Positions 30,971 through 42,284 of a stretch of 64,000 nt of DNA are shown here, piece after piece (position 1 is the stretch's first letter; the number at the start of each line of letters is the position of its first letter). The stretch is from Eutreptiella sp. 'Long Island Sound 2002'. Lineage: Eukaryota > Euglenozoa > Euglenophyceae > Eutreptiales > Eutreptiaceae. The position numbers and the translations under genes are program-made. Below the pieces are notes generated by a model. It did not search any database. It had not been told where the DNA came from and saw only the letters and a list, made by a program, of their open reading frames with translations. The DNA is taken from positions 126,524,899-126,588,898 of the forward strand of contig OZ038380.1 of assembly GCA_964036045.1 (NCBI GenBank), given 5' to 3'.

Positions 30971-32456
30971 GCACAAAAAAAATCACTGGGCCTGCATACA
31001 CCATCCCATCCTCGCCCCCACCCATTCCATGTGGCCCCTGCCAGCAGGGTTCCAGTTCACAACTCAGCGGCACCAGGCCTAGACAGCCCCCCCCCTTTTG
31101 CCACCCTCTAGGCAACAGCCGGGCGCACCCATCAAGCGGCGTGTGGGCGTGGATCCAGGCCCACGTCGGGGGCCCCTTCCTACTGGCCCAGGGTAGGAGA
31201 GGGTACACGTACAGGCTAACTGTGGGGTGTGGCTCACTGTGGGGTGTGGCTCACTGCACGAGGCCGTGGGCACAGGGACACACGACCACCGACCCACCGG
31301 ACACGCCGGGGGAGCACCTGCCCGGGACCCCACAGAGAACACACAACAGGATACACTGGGACAGAGTACCTCCGTAATACAGCGTGGAGACACAAGCAAA
31401 GCGCACTCAGACGAGACTACTATGGAGACATTGCTCTCACCTCGCAGTTGCTCATACAGTTGCATACACGCCACGTCTCACTCAGCAAGTGAACATGTCA
31501 CGACCATGTTCCAGCCATCCACCCACAACCGGTTGTGTGCGTTACACAGTCCGAAAGGTATCCCTCTCGTGTTCCTTTCGTTCGTCCAAGAGGTGCACTT
31601 CGACGCTTGGAGGCCTCCGCGCCTGCCATGCGGTGACCCTCCCTCACTTGAGCGGGCCCGATCTGTGGAGGGGAACACCCCTGCAGCATGAGAGGCTACC
31701 TCGCCAGAGCCGGCTTAATCCCCCTCTCGTTCTACATTCCCCCGTAGCTTAGTCTTCGTGTCATGCCGGACCCTCCTGCTTTGTCTATTGCGCCGTGCGC
31801 ATCCACTGGCAATCGGAACCGCTCGGAACAAGGTCGGACCCGCCGCAAAGCCCGTGATGCCCGGTGCACGGTCAAGCACTACAAGGGGTGGGCTGCCCTT
31901 GCCTCGCCGCACTACACATTGGGCGTTGTCGATGAGAAGCAGATGCAGATTCACTTCGACCCGCCGGTCCCCGAGAAGTTTGCGTAGGCCTTGTTCGAGA
32001 GATTCCGGGGATGGCTGGTGCGCGCACTGCGCGCTCGGTGGCTGCGGTAGCCGTTGTTCAGCTCTGCACCCACAAGCGGGGGGGGGGGGGGGGCAGTGGT
32101 TACAGGTGCTTCGGCGAGCCCAACTCAGGGGCACCCGGGCGCCCGAGCCTTTCATGAGCGTCACAGTGTCGAACTATGCGACGACGCCCGACGACGCAGC
32201 ATCGGTCCATCCTTTGAGGTAAAGCGAACTTAGTGCAAGCCATATGTCAGCTGCTCTTTCCCCCAGCGTCGAGTTTTGTCTCGTCTGCTGCCGTGCCGTG
32301 CACGCAGTAAGTGACAGGCGTGTCAGTGGTAGTCCTGAGCTGTACGCTCCGTACTTTTTCTCGACAAACATACTGGCCTCTGACCCTCCACTCTCTACCA
32401 GCGTCCGAGGATTCTGTCATTTGCCTAACCGACACCATTGCCCGCCGGCATATATC
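30971..32456. other. spacer of rising GC content, no gene seen
   Basis: Overlapping short frames on both strands with no convincing domain. Possible further dehydrogenase exons were looked for (the family YYDGQ block) and not found. Confidence 0.45.
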
Positions 32457-32479
32457 GCACGAAGTCGCCCCCCCCTACC

Positions 32480-32660
32480 TTGGAGGTAGGGGGGGGGGGG
32501 TAGGGGGGGGTAGGGGGGGTAGGGGGGGGGTAGGGGGGGGTAGGGGGGGGGTAGGGGGGGGAGGGGGGGGGTAGGGGGGGGAGGTAGGGGGGGGAGGTAG
32601 GGGGGGGTAGGGGGGGAAGTAGGGGGGGGGGGTCGAGAAGGTAGGGGGGGGTATGGGGGG
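32480..32660 (+). repeat. TAG(7-10) G-run tandem repeat
   Basis: TA followed by 7-10 G, repeated with occasional GGA insertions. Related runs lie at 33394-33480 and 44464-44550. They can form quadruplexes and look telomere-like, but the unit is too irregular to call telomeric. Confidence 0.9.
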
Positions 32661-32666
32661 GGAAGG

Positions 32667-33330
32667 CGGTGCACACACAAGGCGGAACACACAAAAGGCG
32701 GCCTGTGGCCACCGCAGGAGTCTTGTTATTTAAGGGGCCACAGGCAAGTCGGTGCACACAGAGGGCGGTGCACACACAAGGCGGAACACACAAAAGGCGG
32801 TCTGTGGCCACCGCAGGAGTCTTGTTATTTAAGGGGCCACAGGCAAGGCGGTACACACAGAAGGCGGTGCACACACAAGGCGGAACACACAAAAGGCGGA
32901 ACACACAAAAGGCGGTCTGTAGCCACCGCAGGAGTCTTGTTATTTAAGGGGCCACAGGAAAGGCGGTACACACAGAAGGCGGTGCACACACAAGGCGGAA
33001 CACACAAAAGGCGGTCTGTAGCCACCGCAGGAGTCTTGTTATTTAAGGGGCCACAGGCAAGGCGGTACACACAGAAGGTGGTGCACACACAAGGCGGAAC
33101 ACACAAAAGGCGGCCTGTGGCCACCGCAGGAGTCTTGTTATTTAAGGGGCCACAGGCAAGGCGGTGCACACAGAAGGCGGTGCACACACAAGGCGGAACA
33201 CACAAAAGGCGGTCTGTGGCCACCGCAGGAGTCTTGTTATTTAAGGGGCCACAGGCAAGGCGGTACACACAAAAGGCGGTGCACACACAAGGCGGTTTGT
33301 GGCCACCGCAGGAGTCATGTTATTTAAGGG
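32667..33330 (+). repeat. 99-bp satellite with 16-bp internal subunits
   Basis: CAGGAGTCTTGTTATTTAAG recurs at 32715, 32814, 32929, 33028, 33127 and 33226, and as a variant at 33309. Spacings are 99, 115, 99, 99, 99 and 83 bp. Steps of 16 come from gain or loss of one subunit of the type GGCGGTGCACACACAA. Because 99 is a multiple of three, open frames with a 33-residue period run through on both strands. Related sequence is found at 52250-52660. Confidence 0.95.
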
Positions 33331-33480
33331 GGGTGCGGGGGCTGGCCCCCGCGTCGAGCGAAGCGAGCCGTCTGTCGAGCGAAGCGAGCCGAAGGTAGGG
33401 GGGGGAGGTAGGGGGGGGAGGTAGGGGGGGGGGTAGGGGGGGGGGTAGCGGGGGGGGGTAGGGGGGGGTAGGGGGGGGGT
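33330..33480 (+). repeat. GCGTCGAGCG motif block and G-run repeat
   Basis: GGGGGCTGGCCCCCGCGTCG is followed by two GTCGAGCGAAGCGAGCCG motifs. The same block occurs three times in 52310-52660. It then passes into a second TAG(n) run, and a GTT trinucleotide run follows at 33479-33506. Confidence 0.85.
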
Positions 33481-33620
33481 TGTTGTTGTTGTTGTTGTTG
33501 TTGTTGAGGGCACCCAGCACGTGCCGGCGGGAGAAATTGCCAGACACGCTCTCCCTGGGCAGGGCGCAAGGGAGCAGTCGGCCGGCGTCACGCTGGCCGG
33601 GCGTGTGCCGACGACGACCG

Positions 33621-33621
<1 letters not shown>

Positions 33622-33674
<53 letters not shown>
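33622..33674 (+). repeat. 53-base G homopolymer
   Basis: An uninterrupted run of G, followed by CGTGGTGT and another run of about 15 G. Such runs are often mis-sized in assemblies, so the exact length is unreliable. Confidence 0.8.
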
Positions 33675-33899
33675 CGTGGTGTGGGGGGGGGGGGGGGCGC
33701 GTGTGGAGGAGGCTGGGGCCACCTGAGGACGTCACCCTGGAGCCCTCCCCCGTCTCGCGGGGGGGGGGTTACTCGTCCTGTGCGAAGCGGCTGTGGCGGG
33801 GGCGGAGGGTGGGGCGGCGACCTTGGGGTGGGGAAGGCACGCCCGGGTCCACGGACAGTCCGCGCCTTGCCCGAACATCCCGCCGAGGTGGCCGTTCCT

Positions 33900-34990
33900 C
33901 GTGTGAGGCCGTGGCGTGGCCGGGGGCGCTGGCCCGTGCTTCTAGCCTTCTACGGGGGCGAGGGGAGGCCTGGGAGTTGCGGTCTGCCGGCGCCTAGTCA
34001 CCTCTGGTGGAGTTGTGTTGTGGCCGCCTCGTCCCCGGTAGTGCGGGCGCGCGCGCGCGTCCGTCATGGGGGAGGGAGGGCACAAGGGCGGGAGCACAAG
34101 AGCACGAACATGGGTTCACTGTCGCTGGCGTGCTGTGTTCGGTTCAGGTGCTGTTCCCTGGTGCCTGTCCCTGTGCCCTGCGTACGGGAGGCCGCGCGGC
34201 ACAGCCGGCGGGGGGTCGCAGCCCGGGCCGGGCGCATGGGTAGCGGCGGGCGGCCGGGTAGGACGTGGCACCATGCGGGTGCGGGGCCCGTGGCGGTCGC
34301 GGGGGGTCGCGGGCGGTCCAGCCGGCGGTCGGCAGTGGCCCTGAGCGTCCCACACAGTGGGGTCGGTGGGCGTGCCGGGGGAGGGCGCGTCCTGCAGGCC
34401 ATGCTGCGGAGGGCGCGCGCGCAAGGGCGTCGGCGTGCCCGGTGCGGGCCCTCTGCGGGCCGAGGGACCTGCGGTGAGCTGGTTGCGTTGCCTGGGGGCT
34501 GAGGCCGGGGCTGGGCGCATGGGTAGCGGCGGGCGGCCGAGTGGGTGCGGGGGCCTTGGTGGTCACTGGGAGGCGTGGGCGACCCAGCCGGCGGTCGGCA
34601 GAGGCTCCAAGGGCCCCACACTGTGGGGTCCGGGGGCGTGCCGGGGGCGAGCGCGCTGTGCAGGCCAAGCTGCGGGGGGCGCACGTGCAAGGGTGTCGGC
34701 GTGCCCGTCGGGGGCCCCCTGAGGGCCGTGGGACCCGCGGCTGGCAGGGAGCGCTGCCCGGGGGCCGAGGCCAAGGCCGGGCGCGTGGGTAGCGGCGTCC
34801 ACGGGGTCGGGTGCCCGAGGCGAGTGCGGGGCGGTGCGTGCGGGCCGGCCGGTGGCCGGTGGCCTCACTGGGAGTCCCACACGGAGGGGTCGACGGGCGT
34901 GCCGGGGGCGTACGCAGCGTGCAGGTCGGGCAGCAGCGGGCGCACGTGCAGGGCGTCGGCGTGCCCGATGAGGATCTCACTGAGGACCGA
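33900..34990 (-). repeat. tandem decayed copies of the LINE 3' coding end
   Basis: The block holding GTCGGCGTGCCCG recurs at about 34426, 34694 and 34948 (spacing 268 and 254 bp), and more weakly upstream. The copy nearest the LINE still reads, on the minus strand, the protein end HADALHVRPLLPDLHAAYAP and PVDPSVWDSQ. The outer copies keep HADALARAP-like fragments, so the last 80 or so codons of the LINE have been duplicated several times beyond its stop. Confidence 0.7.
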
Positions 34991-37900
34991 GGGGTTGGCG
35001 GCAAGCAGTATGCGATGCCCGGGGGGGGTGGCGGCGAGGAGCGGGAGGATGTCCGCGGCCCGCGACGTGGGGGTGAACACGACGTGGGCCGGGTGCGGCC
35101 CCGGGAGCGGTACCGGGGGGAGCGGGACCACAGGACGGCGGTCTATTGTGAGGCGCCAAGTGGCGCAATGGCGGAGGAGCCAGACTAGGGCGATGCTGTG
35201 GCGCACTGTGTGGGGCTGGGTGCTGGGCGGCGTGGGGACGTGCGGCGGGAGGGGGGGGGGGGGGGGCGGTGGCGTGGGAGGGGGCACGGCGGAGGAGTGA
35301 CGCCAGCGACGTGTGTGTCGTGCTGAGGGTAGAGAGGAGCTCGCGGAGGAGTTCCTCCCGGCCGGCGCTGTCCAGCAGAGGGGGTGCGCCGTGGGGGGAG
35401 GAGGAGTGCCACATGCCAAGCAGGCTGAACCCCAACTGCGTCGGGGGGCCGGGTCGCGGGGCGGCTGGGAGGCGCTCGGAGAGGTACACTGCAGTGGTGG
35501 CCGTGCGGAGCTCTAAAGGGGTGACGAGGCGGGGGGAGTGGCCGGCAGTGGCTGCCAGGATGGGCGGGTGCGTGAACAGGTGCCACGCGAGGAGTAACTG
35601 CAGGGCGTAGTGGGGGGGGCAGTGGTGCTGGAGGTGGGCGGCGGAGTCCGGGTAGGGGCGGTGACAGAAGGGGCACGTCACGCCTCCGTAGCCGGGGGGG
35701 TGGTCCTGGGAGTGCAGTAGCCGGAGGTGCATGATGCGGTGGAGGGCCAGCGCCGGGATCTCGGCGCGTTCATACGCGAGGCGGAGTAGGTGGGAGGACC
35801 AGCCTAGGGGCAGGGGCCGGAGGTGCAGCGCGTGGGTGCGGGCGGTGGTGGTCGCATACGCTGCCTCTGCGGCGCGCGTGGGGTTAAGGAAGATTGCGCC
35901 CTCATGGAGCGCAACGATGCGGCCGGGGAAGAGTGCGGACCAGGGGAGGGTCCACGGGGAGGCGGCGCGGAGCCCGCGGCGGGCTAGGCTGTCAGCTTCG
36001 GCGTTGAGGGTGGCGAGGTGGCTGGCGGAGCCGGAGTCGTGTTGTGCGGGGAGCCAGGCCTCGTGCATGCGGAAGGAGGCGGAGAGGAGGGCAGCCCGGT
36101 ATGGGATGGAGAGGGCGGAGGAGGGGGGCGGGCCGCGGGTGAGGTCGCAGAGCTGGGAGGCGGTGGAGTCTGAGGCGAAGAGGGCTGCGCCGGACCAGCC
36201 GCGGAGGGTGAACATGGCGGCTATTTTGGCGATCCACTTTGCGTCAGTGGAGTGGCCGGCAAGGGCGTGGAGGCCGAGCCAGCCGCGGTAGAGAGTGCCG
36301 TGGCGGGGGTGCCAGAGGAGGAAGCCGGCGCCGAGGCGGGTGCCCTCTTGGCTGCCGTCGCATGCGACCACGACATAGGGGAGGGAGCGGAGGGGGGCCA
36401 GCGAGCCGGTGTGGTGCTGCGGGGCGGGGCGTACGTGGGGGGAGGGGAGGAGGTGGACGGTGATGTCGAGGGGAGCGAGTGCCTGCGCCAGGGCGGGGCC
36501 TTCGGTGAGCCAGGGGGTGGGGCGGCGTGGGGAGACGAGGGACGCCGTGGCGGCTACTGCGAGGGTGTTGGGGCCCCAAGAGGCGCGGAGGTAAGTGCGG
36601 AGGAGGTTGAGGGGGGCCCTGTACGCCAGGAGGGGGGCGCCGGGACCGCCCTGTTGGAGGGGGAGGTGGAGGAAGGCCGAGTGAGCCCAGGGGGGCAGAC
36701 GGAAGGCGTGGCGGTATGCATTGTTGATGGCGACCTGATGGGGGCGGAGGGAGGGGGGGGGGATGAGTACGCCCGAGGTGACGTAGTCGAGGGGGGAGAG
36801 GCCGAAGGCGTGCAGGGAGCGGAGCTGGAGTATGGGGCAGGCCTCGCGGTTGCGGCTGGCCTTGCGCGCCCGGTCGAGGGACGCGCGGGTCTTGTTGATG
36901 ACGCGGAGGAGGGGGAGCTCGGGGAGGATGGGGATGCCGACGACTTCCGGGGGGGCGGTGGTGGTGGTGCCGGTGTGCTGCGGGACGTCGGCTGTGACGA
37001 GGGTGGGCCGGCCCGGGCGGGGGTCGATGAGGGAGAACTCCTGCTTGTCGGGGTGTATGATGCGGCCGGCGCGGCGAGAGCACTCGCGGCAGTCAGTGGC
37101 CATGGCTGCCACGTCCGTGAGGGAGGGGGTGATGAAGCGGCGGTCGTCGCTGTACGAGAGGTGGGTGGCGGGGAGGGATGCTGAGTGGCCGGGGACGGTG
37201 AGGGGGGGGGTGATGGAAGTGCTGGGGCGCATGGCCCTGGTGATGACCAGGCTGGGGGCCCTGGTAGTGGAGTTGGGCGAACCCGTCGCCTTGGTTGCCC
37301 CCCTCCTCGGTGCTGAAGGGGTGGGCGAACCCTTCGCGGGTGGCCACGCGGATGACCAGGCGGCTGTAGAAGCCGTCTGCCCAGGGGCCAAAGTCCCACG
37401 TGGCGCGGAGGCGGGAGCAGAGGCGGGAGTTGTCCCGGCGCAGTACCCTGAGGTACGCGTCAGACTCGTCCCAGTCGCAGATGGCGCAGGTGCGGTGGGT
37501 GGAGAGGGCTGTGTAGGCGGCGGCGCGGGCTACGAGGGCGAGGCCGAGGGCGGAGTGGCCTGGGCGGTAGGCGAAGGAGGCGGGGGTGTAGGTGGAGGTG
37601 AGCTCGAGATCGGCGGCTAGGCGGCCGTGGCAATGCCGGACGCTGCGCCGGAGACGCCCGACTCCACGTCGACGGGGCGGAAGGAGCGTGTGAGGTGCCG
37701 GGGGAGTGGCTTGGTGGGCTTCCCCTTGTAGAGGCCGTGGCGGACGGTCTCGTTGGAGACGCCCGGGGTGCCGGATTCGAGCTGGAGGAGGAGGTGCAGC
37801 AATCCGAGGTGGACGCCTCCGCCGCTGCGGAAGAGCGCTGCGCGCGCCACGTTGTCAGTGGACACGGCGAGGGAGCGCTTGCCCATGCGGCGGTGGGCGA

Positions 37901-40150
37901 GGGAGGCGGTGGTGATGAGGGGGGGGGGACTGGCGGGTGAGGGCGTACGCCCGGAGGGAGGCGGGGGATTCTGGTCGGGCGTTCGCGCGGAGGGCGTCGC
38001 GGAGTAGGGGGAGAGTGAGGTCGGTGGCCGGGTGCAGGAGGGGGAGCCAGGGGTCCGGGGTGCAGCTGGCGGCGAAGAAGGCGTGATCCACGGAGACGTG
38101 CCGGTTGGCCGTCTGGGACCGGGACTGTGCCGTGACCTCGGCGAGCCGTTCCTCGCGGGTCGTGAGGGTGGCCCCTGGGTGGGGGAGGATGCCGTGGAAC
38201 GGTTCCAGGGGAGGGGAGGGCAACCGGAGGACTGTGCGAGTGGCGGAAGTGATGGAGGGGGAGGAGAGGACTGCAGCGCGAGAGACGTAGCCGCGGGCGG
38301 CCGATGCCTCCTGGAGGGCAAAGGACTGGGCGGCGAGGTCTTGCGTGGAGAGGGGAAAGGTGAACCGGGCCAGGGACCGTAGTAGTGTGGGGGTGTCAGG
38401 GGGGTGCGGGAGCAGCTGGTGCGCGAGGGAGTGGTGGGCGGCGATGTAGTGGTCGGGGAGGGAGGGGGTAATGGAGAGCCAGCCCCACGCCAGGTCCAGG
38501 GCGGCTGAGAGGGAGTCCATGTCCTCGACAGTCGCCAGGCGCCATCGGAACAGACGCCACGAGTGGGCGTCGCAGGAGCGGTGGTGCAGGGTGACCTGCG
38601 CCAGCACCATGGCGTGTGAGGTGTGGCAGGGGAGGACGTGGTGAGTGTGGGAGGCGATGGGACCGGTGGCGAAGATGTGGTCGATGGCGGTGGAACGGGG
38701 GGAGCCGTGGCGGGTGGTGAAGTTGGTGGGAGTGGCTGGGGGGACCAGGCGGTGCCAGGCTGAGAGCGGGCCTAGGGCCCCGAGTGCGGAGGCCAGGGGG
38801 GTGCCTGGGGCTCCCGTGCTGTTGAGGTCGCCCAGGAGGACGCACAGGTCGGGCCGTACGCGGGAGCGGAGGTGGTTCATGAGCTTGACCTCGGAAACCC
38901 ACTCGGAGTACGAGAGGCGTGGGGGGAGGTGGGCGTTGAACAGGAGGGCCCGGCCCCCTAGCAAGAGGGGGACCGTGGAGGCAATCCAGTGCTGGCCGTC
39001 GTAGACGAGGTCGGCAGGTTAGGAGGGGGCGCGGAGGGACCGGAGCCAGGCCGTGCGGAGGCCTGAGCCCTGGCCGGAAGCGGTGCTGTAGTGGGCCTCG
39101 TACCTCGGCGGGAGGGCGGGGCGGGCCGAGGCCAAGTCCCAGAGTTCCTGCTCGGCGACCACGTCGGGGGACAGGGCCTCGAGCCAGGTGCGGGCGAGGG
39201 AGACTTGCCTGCGATGCCGCCCCAGTTGTGTGTGAGAAAGGTGAGGGCTGTGTCGCGGAGGGGGGTGGACGCCTGGTCACGGGGGTCGGGGAGGGAGAGG
39301 ACGAAGGCGGGGCTCGGCTGGAGGAGGCGGTCGGGAGGGGGGGCGCAGGGGGCGGCCCAGGGGATGGCGGAGACGGGGACAGCCCCGGGCAGTAGCATGC
39401 CTTGGAAGCCGACCACACAGCGGCCGGCGATGTCACGAGTGCACACAGGCGGGGCCTTGTGGGGGGAGGTGCAGAAGAAGTGAGGCCAGTGGTCGGTCGG
39501 TGATGTGGGGAGGTCGACGGAGGCGGTGTGAGGCGTGGGGCGTCCACAGTCGGGGCAAGCGGAGGAGGTGACGAGCGGGGAGTCGGGGAGGGCGGGGTGT
39601 AGCGTCCACGCTGAGGTTGGGCCTGACGAGCGAGTATACGCTGGGGACGGGGGGAGGGGGGCTGACGGCAAGTGGGCGGTGTCCCAGAAGGCGGACCACT
39701 TGGCGTCCACGTGCAGGGGAGGGGTGATCCAGAAGGAGGGGTCACCGCGCTGGCGGGGGAAGGAGGCGAGCCAACCGCACACTGTGGGGAGGGCGGAGGC
39801 GAGGAGCGAGGGGGGTAGCGACGTGGAGACCTGGGCGGCGTGCAGGAGGTCTCGGAGGGGGCCCGGAGGGAGGTCGGCGGCCGGGGGGGGGCCAAGGGGG
39901 AGAAGGTCAGCAGAGTGTGTGCACACGGGGCAGCGCGTGAGGTCGGGGCGCCGCAACGTGCCGCAGTGAAGGCATATACGGGGGGCGGAGGCCGGTGGTG
40001 GAGCGGGTGCGCGGGGGGGGGGGCCACGGGCGTGGGACTGGGGACGGGGCTCCGGGGCGGAGAGAAGGTCAGCCCCGGCGCGGTGGGCGTCAAGTGGGCG
40101 GGGGAAGTGGGAGGCGAGGAAAGTCGCCCAGGCTAGGGTCGGGAGGTCGG
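34865..40150 (-). pseudogene. LINE ORF2: zinc ribbons, APE-type endonuclease, reverse transcriptase, RNase H (decayed)
   Basis: Read on the minus strand from about 40150. A zinc-ribbon pattern (CLHCGTLRRPDLTRCPVC near 39960) and a second CPDCG come first. Then an EEP endonuclease: THNWGG, AEQELWD, FNAHLPP, VLLGDLNSTG, AIDHIFATG, SHAMV. Then reverse transcriptase motif A (AICDWDESDAYL, 37440-37500), motif B (EEGGNQGDGFAQ, about 37280-37305) and motif C (YSDD, 37144-37155). Then RNase H: VACDGSQEG (about 36350-36375), STDAKW, FASDSTAS, NAEADSLAR. Last a zf-RVT-like CPFCHRPY...HHC, and the tail ending at 34865. It is broken by a TAA near 39016, frameshifts near 39200, 37930 and between motifs B and C, and a stop at 37617. 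The usual Glu of the second RNase H motif appears as Lys (DAKW). It would copy its RNA into DNA at a nicked target. Confidence 0.85.
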
Positions 40151-40187
40151 GAGCGCTGGAGGCGGGGAGCGTGTCCGGCAGGGCGAG

Positions 40188-42284
40188 TCAGTTGTGTCTG
40201 CGGGCACTGGGGAACATGGCGCCGCGGACTGCCCTGCCTGACGAGGGGGCCGAGGGTGTTGTGCGGCCATGGTGCCGCGGGGAGCGTCGGGGGGAGGAAC
40301 GGGGGGCTGACTGCTGGCGGCTGCGTTTGGCGGGGCGGGGCTGAGGGTCGCCCGGGACGGGCGGGCGGTGGGAGGGTGGGGTGTTGAGAGTGGCAGTGGG
40401 GGTGTGCCAAGGTTGCCCATCGTCCCGTCTGCCCTGGACCGTAAGGGACCAGCCCTCGTTGTGCTGGATGACGCGCGTGGGCAGCGAGGCGAAGAGGGAG
40501 GTGTGCAGGGCGGGGGCGATGTGGGCGAATGCGTGCCCACGGCGGGCGTCGGCGTCAGTGACGTACACGACGGTCTGCAGGTTGTGGGTGAGGGTGACTG
40601 CCATGGAGGGGTGCGGGCCTAGGCGGAGGCCTGAGACGCGGACGATGCCGGTGGTGGCTGGCGAGGAGCCGACGGGGGCGAAGGTGGGGACCGAGGAGGC
40701 GGGGGTGGCGCCGGTGGCGGAGGGCGCGGGGGCGCCCGGCAGGGGGGGCTGGCCGAGGAGGGGTGGGGCGAAGAGTGGCGCGGGCGGGGCGGCGGCGCCA
40801 GGGGCTTGCAGGGAGTGCGCTGGCGGTGCGGAGGAGCCAAGGCGGAACCAGTCCAGGTCCGCCGTGGAGCGGGGGGGGAGGGCAGTTTTGGTGTAGGAGA
40901 TGAGCTCTTGGAACTGGGCCGGGGTGGAGAGACGGCCACACAGCCGTGCGATGGCTGCGCGGAGGGTGTCGGCGGAGGAGACGTGTTGGAGGTCCTGGTA
41001 GGCCTCTATGGGGAAGGAGGGGGCGCTGGCGATGGTGAAGGCCGCCGTCAGCCAGGGAGTGTCGGCGTGGGCCTGAGCGGCCGTGATGAGGGGCTGGATG
41101 GCCTGGAGGGCAGGCAGGGAGGCCGCGGAGGAGGCGGCGGCTCCGTACTGTTGGGAGACCAGGGTGAGGAGCTTGTTGAGGTGGAGGCGGAGGGTGGGCT
41201 TGTGGAGGTCGGGGCAGGAGTGCCAGGCACCCTTGGCGGCGAGCACCAGGCTGGCGGTGGACGTGGAGACCGAGAGGTGCTGCACGGTCCTGGGGGGCAG
41301 GTGGCAGTTCTTGCCCATAGCCACAATGCACATGGCCGTGTGGTGGGCGTCGGCCTCGGGGACGGAGGAGAGGCCGTCGAGCAGGGTCAGCGTGTCCTGG
41401 GAGCTCGGGGTGGGGCCAGCCTGGAAGAGTGCCTCCCAGTCTGACGGGGGTGGTGCGGACGGCTGCGGGGGCTGGGGACGGGGGGGAAGCAGGGACAAGG
41501 GTTGCGAAGCGTCGGGGCGCGCAGGGGCGGCGGCGGGGGCGGGGGCTCCGGGCCCCGCGGGGAGGTCTTCCGCCTGCGGGTTAGCGCGGCGGGCGGCTGC
41601 GGTGATGGCGGTGGAGATGTTGGGGGTGCGAATTGAACAATCATCCTTCCGATGGTTCAACTCGGTGTACCACCGTTGGGCGGACAGGGGGCATGGAGCG
41701 GGGACACGGACGTGGGGGCTGGCGGGGTCGAAGACGCAGCTGAGGGGGGGGCAGGCCAGCCGGGAGCCGGTCTGCTGGGCCGCTCAGGTTGCTAGCCAGT
41801 GGAGCAGGGCGACCCGGGCGACCTTGGGCTTGATGGCCTCCTCGAAGGCGAGGAGGTCCAGGAGGCGGCGGAAGGGGATGGAGGGGGGGAGGTCGGGGGA
41901 GAAGGGGGAAATGTGGGCGAGGGCGGCCGAGGCGAGAGTGGCCGGGTCGAGGGTGGAGGCACGAGCGCCCCAGTCGATGAGGGCGCTCATGCAGGAGGCG
42001 TAGGGGAGCCACGAGGCGTCATGGTGTGTGGTGAGGAGGGAGATCTCTTTCTCGGTGAGCTGCTCGGTGAAGGCGAACCACCAGAGGAGGGGGCTGGCTT
42101 CGATGGGGGAGCCGGTGAGGGGGATGGAGAGGACGTCCACATTGGCCAGCATGTGGCGCGCGGAGGCCAGCGGGCGTGGGGGTTGCTGGGAGTCTAGGGC
42201 GATGGACAGGAGGGGACAGGCGTCGGCCGCCGTCAACTGTTCGCGCTGGAGGTCGGGGGACAGAGCTGAGAATGGGTGAGCCAT
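40188..42284 (-). pseudogene. LINE ORF1, gag-like, one in-frame TGA
   Basis: Starts at the ATG at 42284 (MAHPFSALSPDLQREQLTAA) and stays in one frame to 40188, apart from a TGA at 41784-41786. After it the frame goes on through CVFDPASPHVRVPAPCPLSA and WYTELNHRKDDCSIRT. The first 165 residues are helical (LLWWFAFTEQLTEKEISLLT). The longer second part, about 490 residues, has Ala/Pro linkers and a helical core (LHLNKLLTLVSQQYGAAASS, FQELISYTKTALPP), and ends basic (RPAKRSRQQS). It lies upstream of ORF2 on the same strand with a gap of only a few tens of nt. RNA-binding gag function is inferred from position. No zinc knuckle of the CCHC type is seen. Confidence 0.6.

Noticed and set aside
32480-32660. 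Telomeric repeat
   Set aside because: TAG(7-10) is irregular in G number and lacks the T/A-rich part of known algal or plant telomere units; it is internal and occurs next to element borders.
32425-33286. ORFs on both strands through the 99-bp satellite
   Set aside because: The period is a multiple of three, so frames stay open passively; both strands are equally open.
32667-33330. CRISPR-like array (regular direct repeats)
   Set aside because: The spacers are part of the repeat and identical between units; the genome is eukaryotic.
33480-35300. Large plus-strand Arg/Gly-rich ORFs in the GC island
   Set aside because: They are antisense shadows of the LINE and its 3' repeats; motifs (RNase H, endonuclease, reverse transcriptase) are only on the minus strand.
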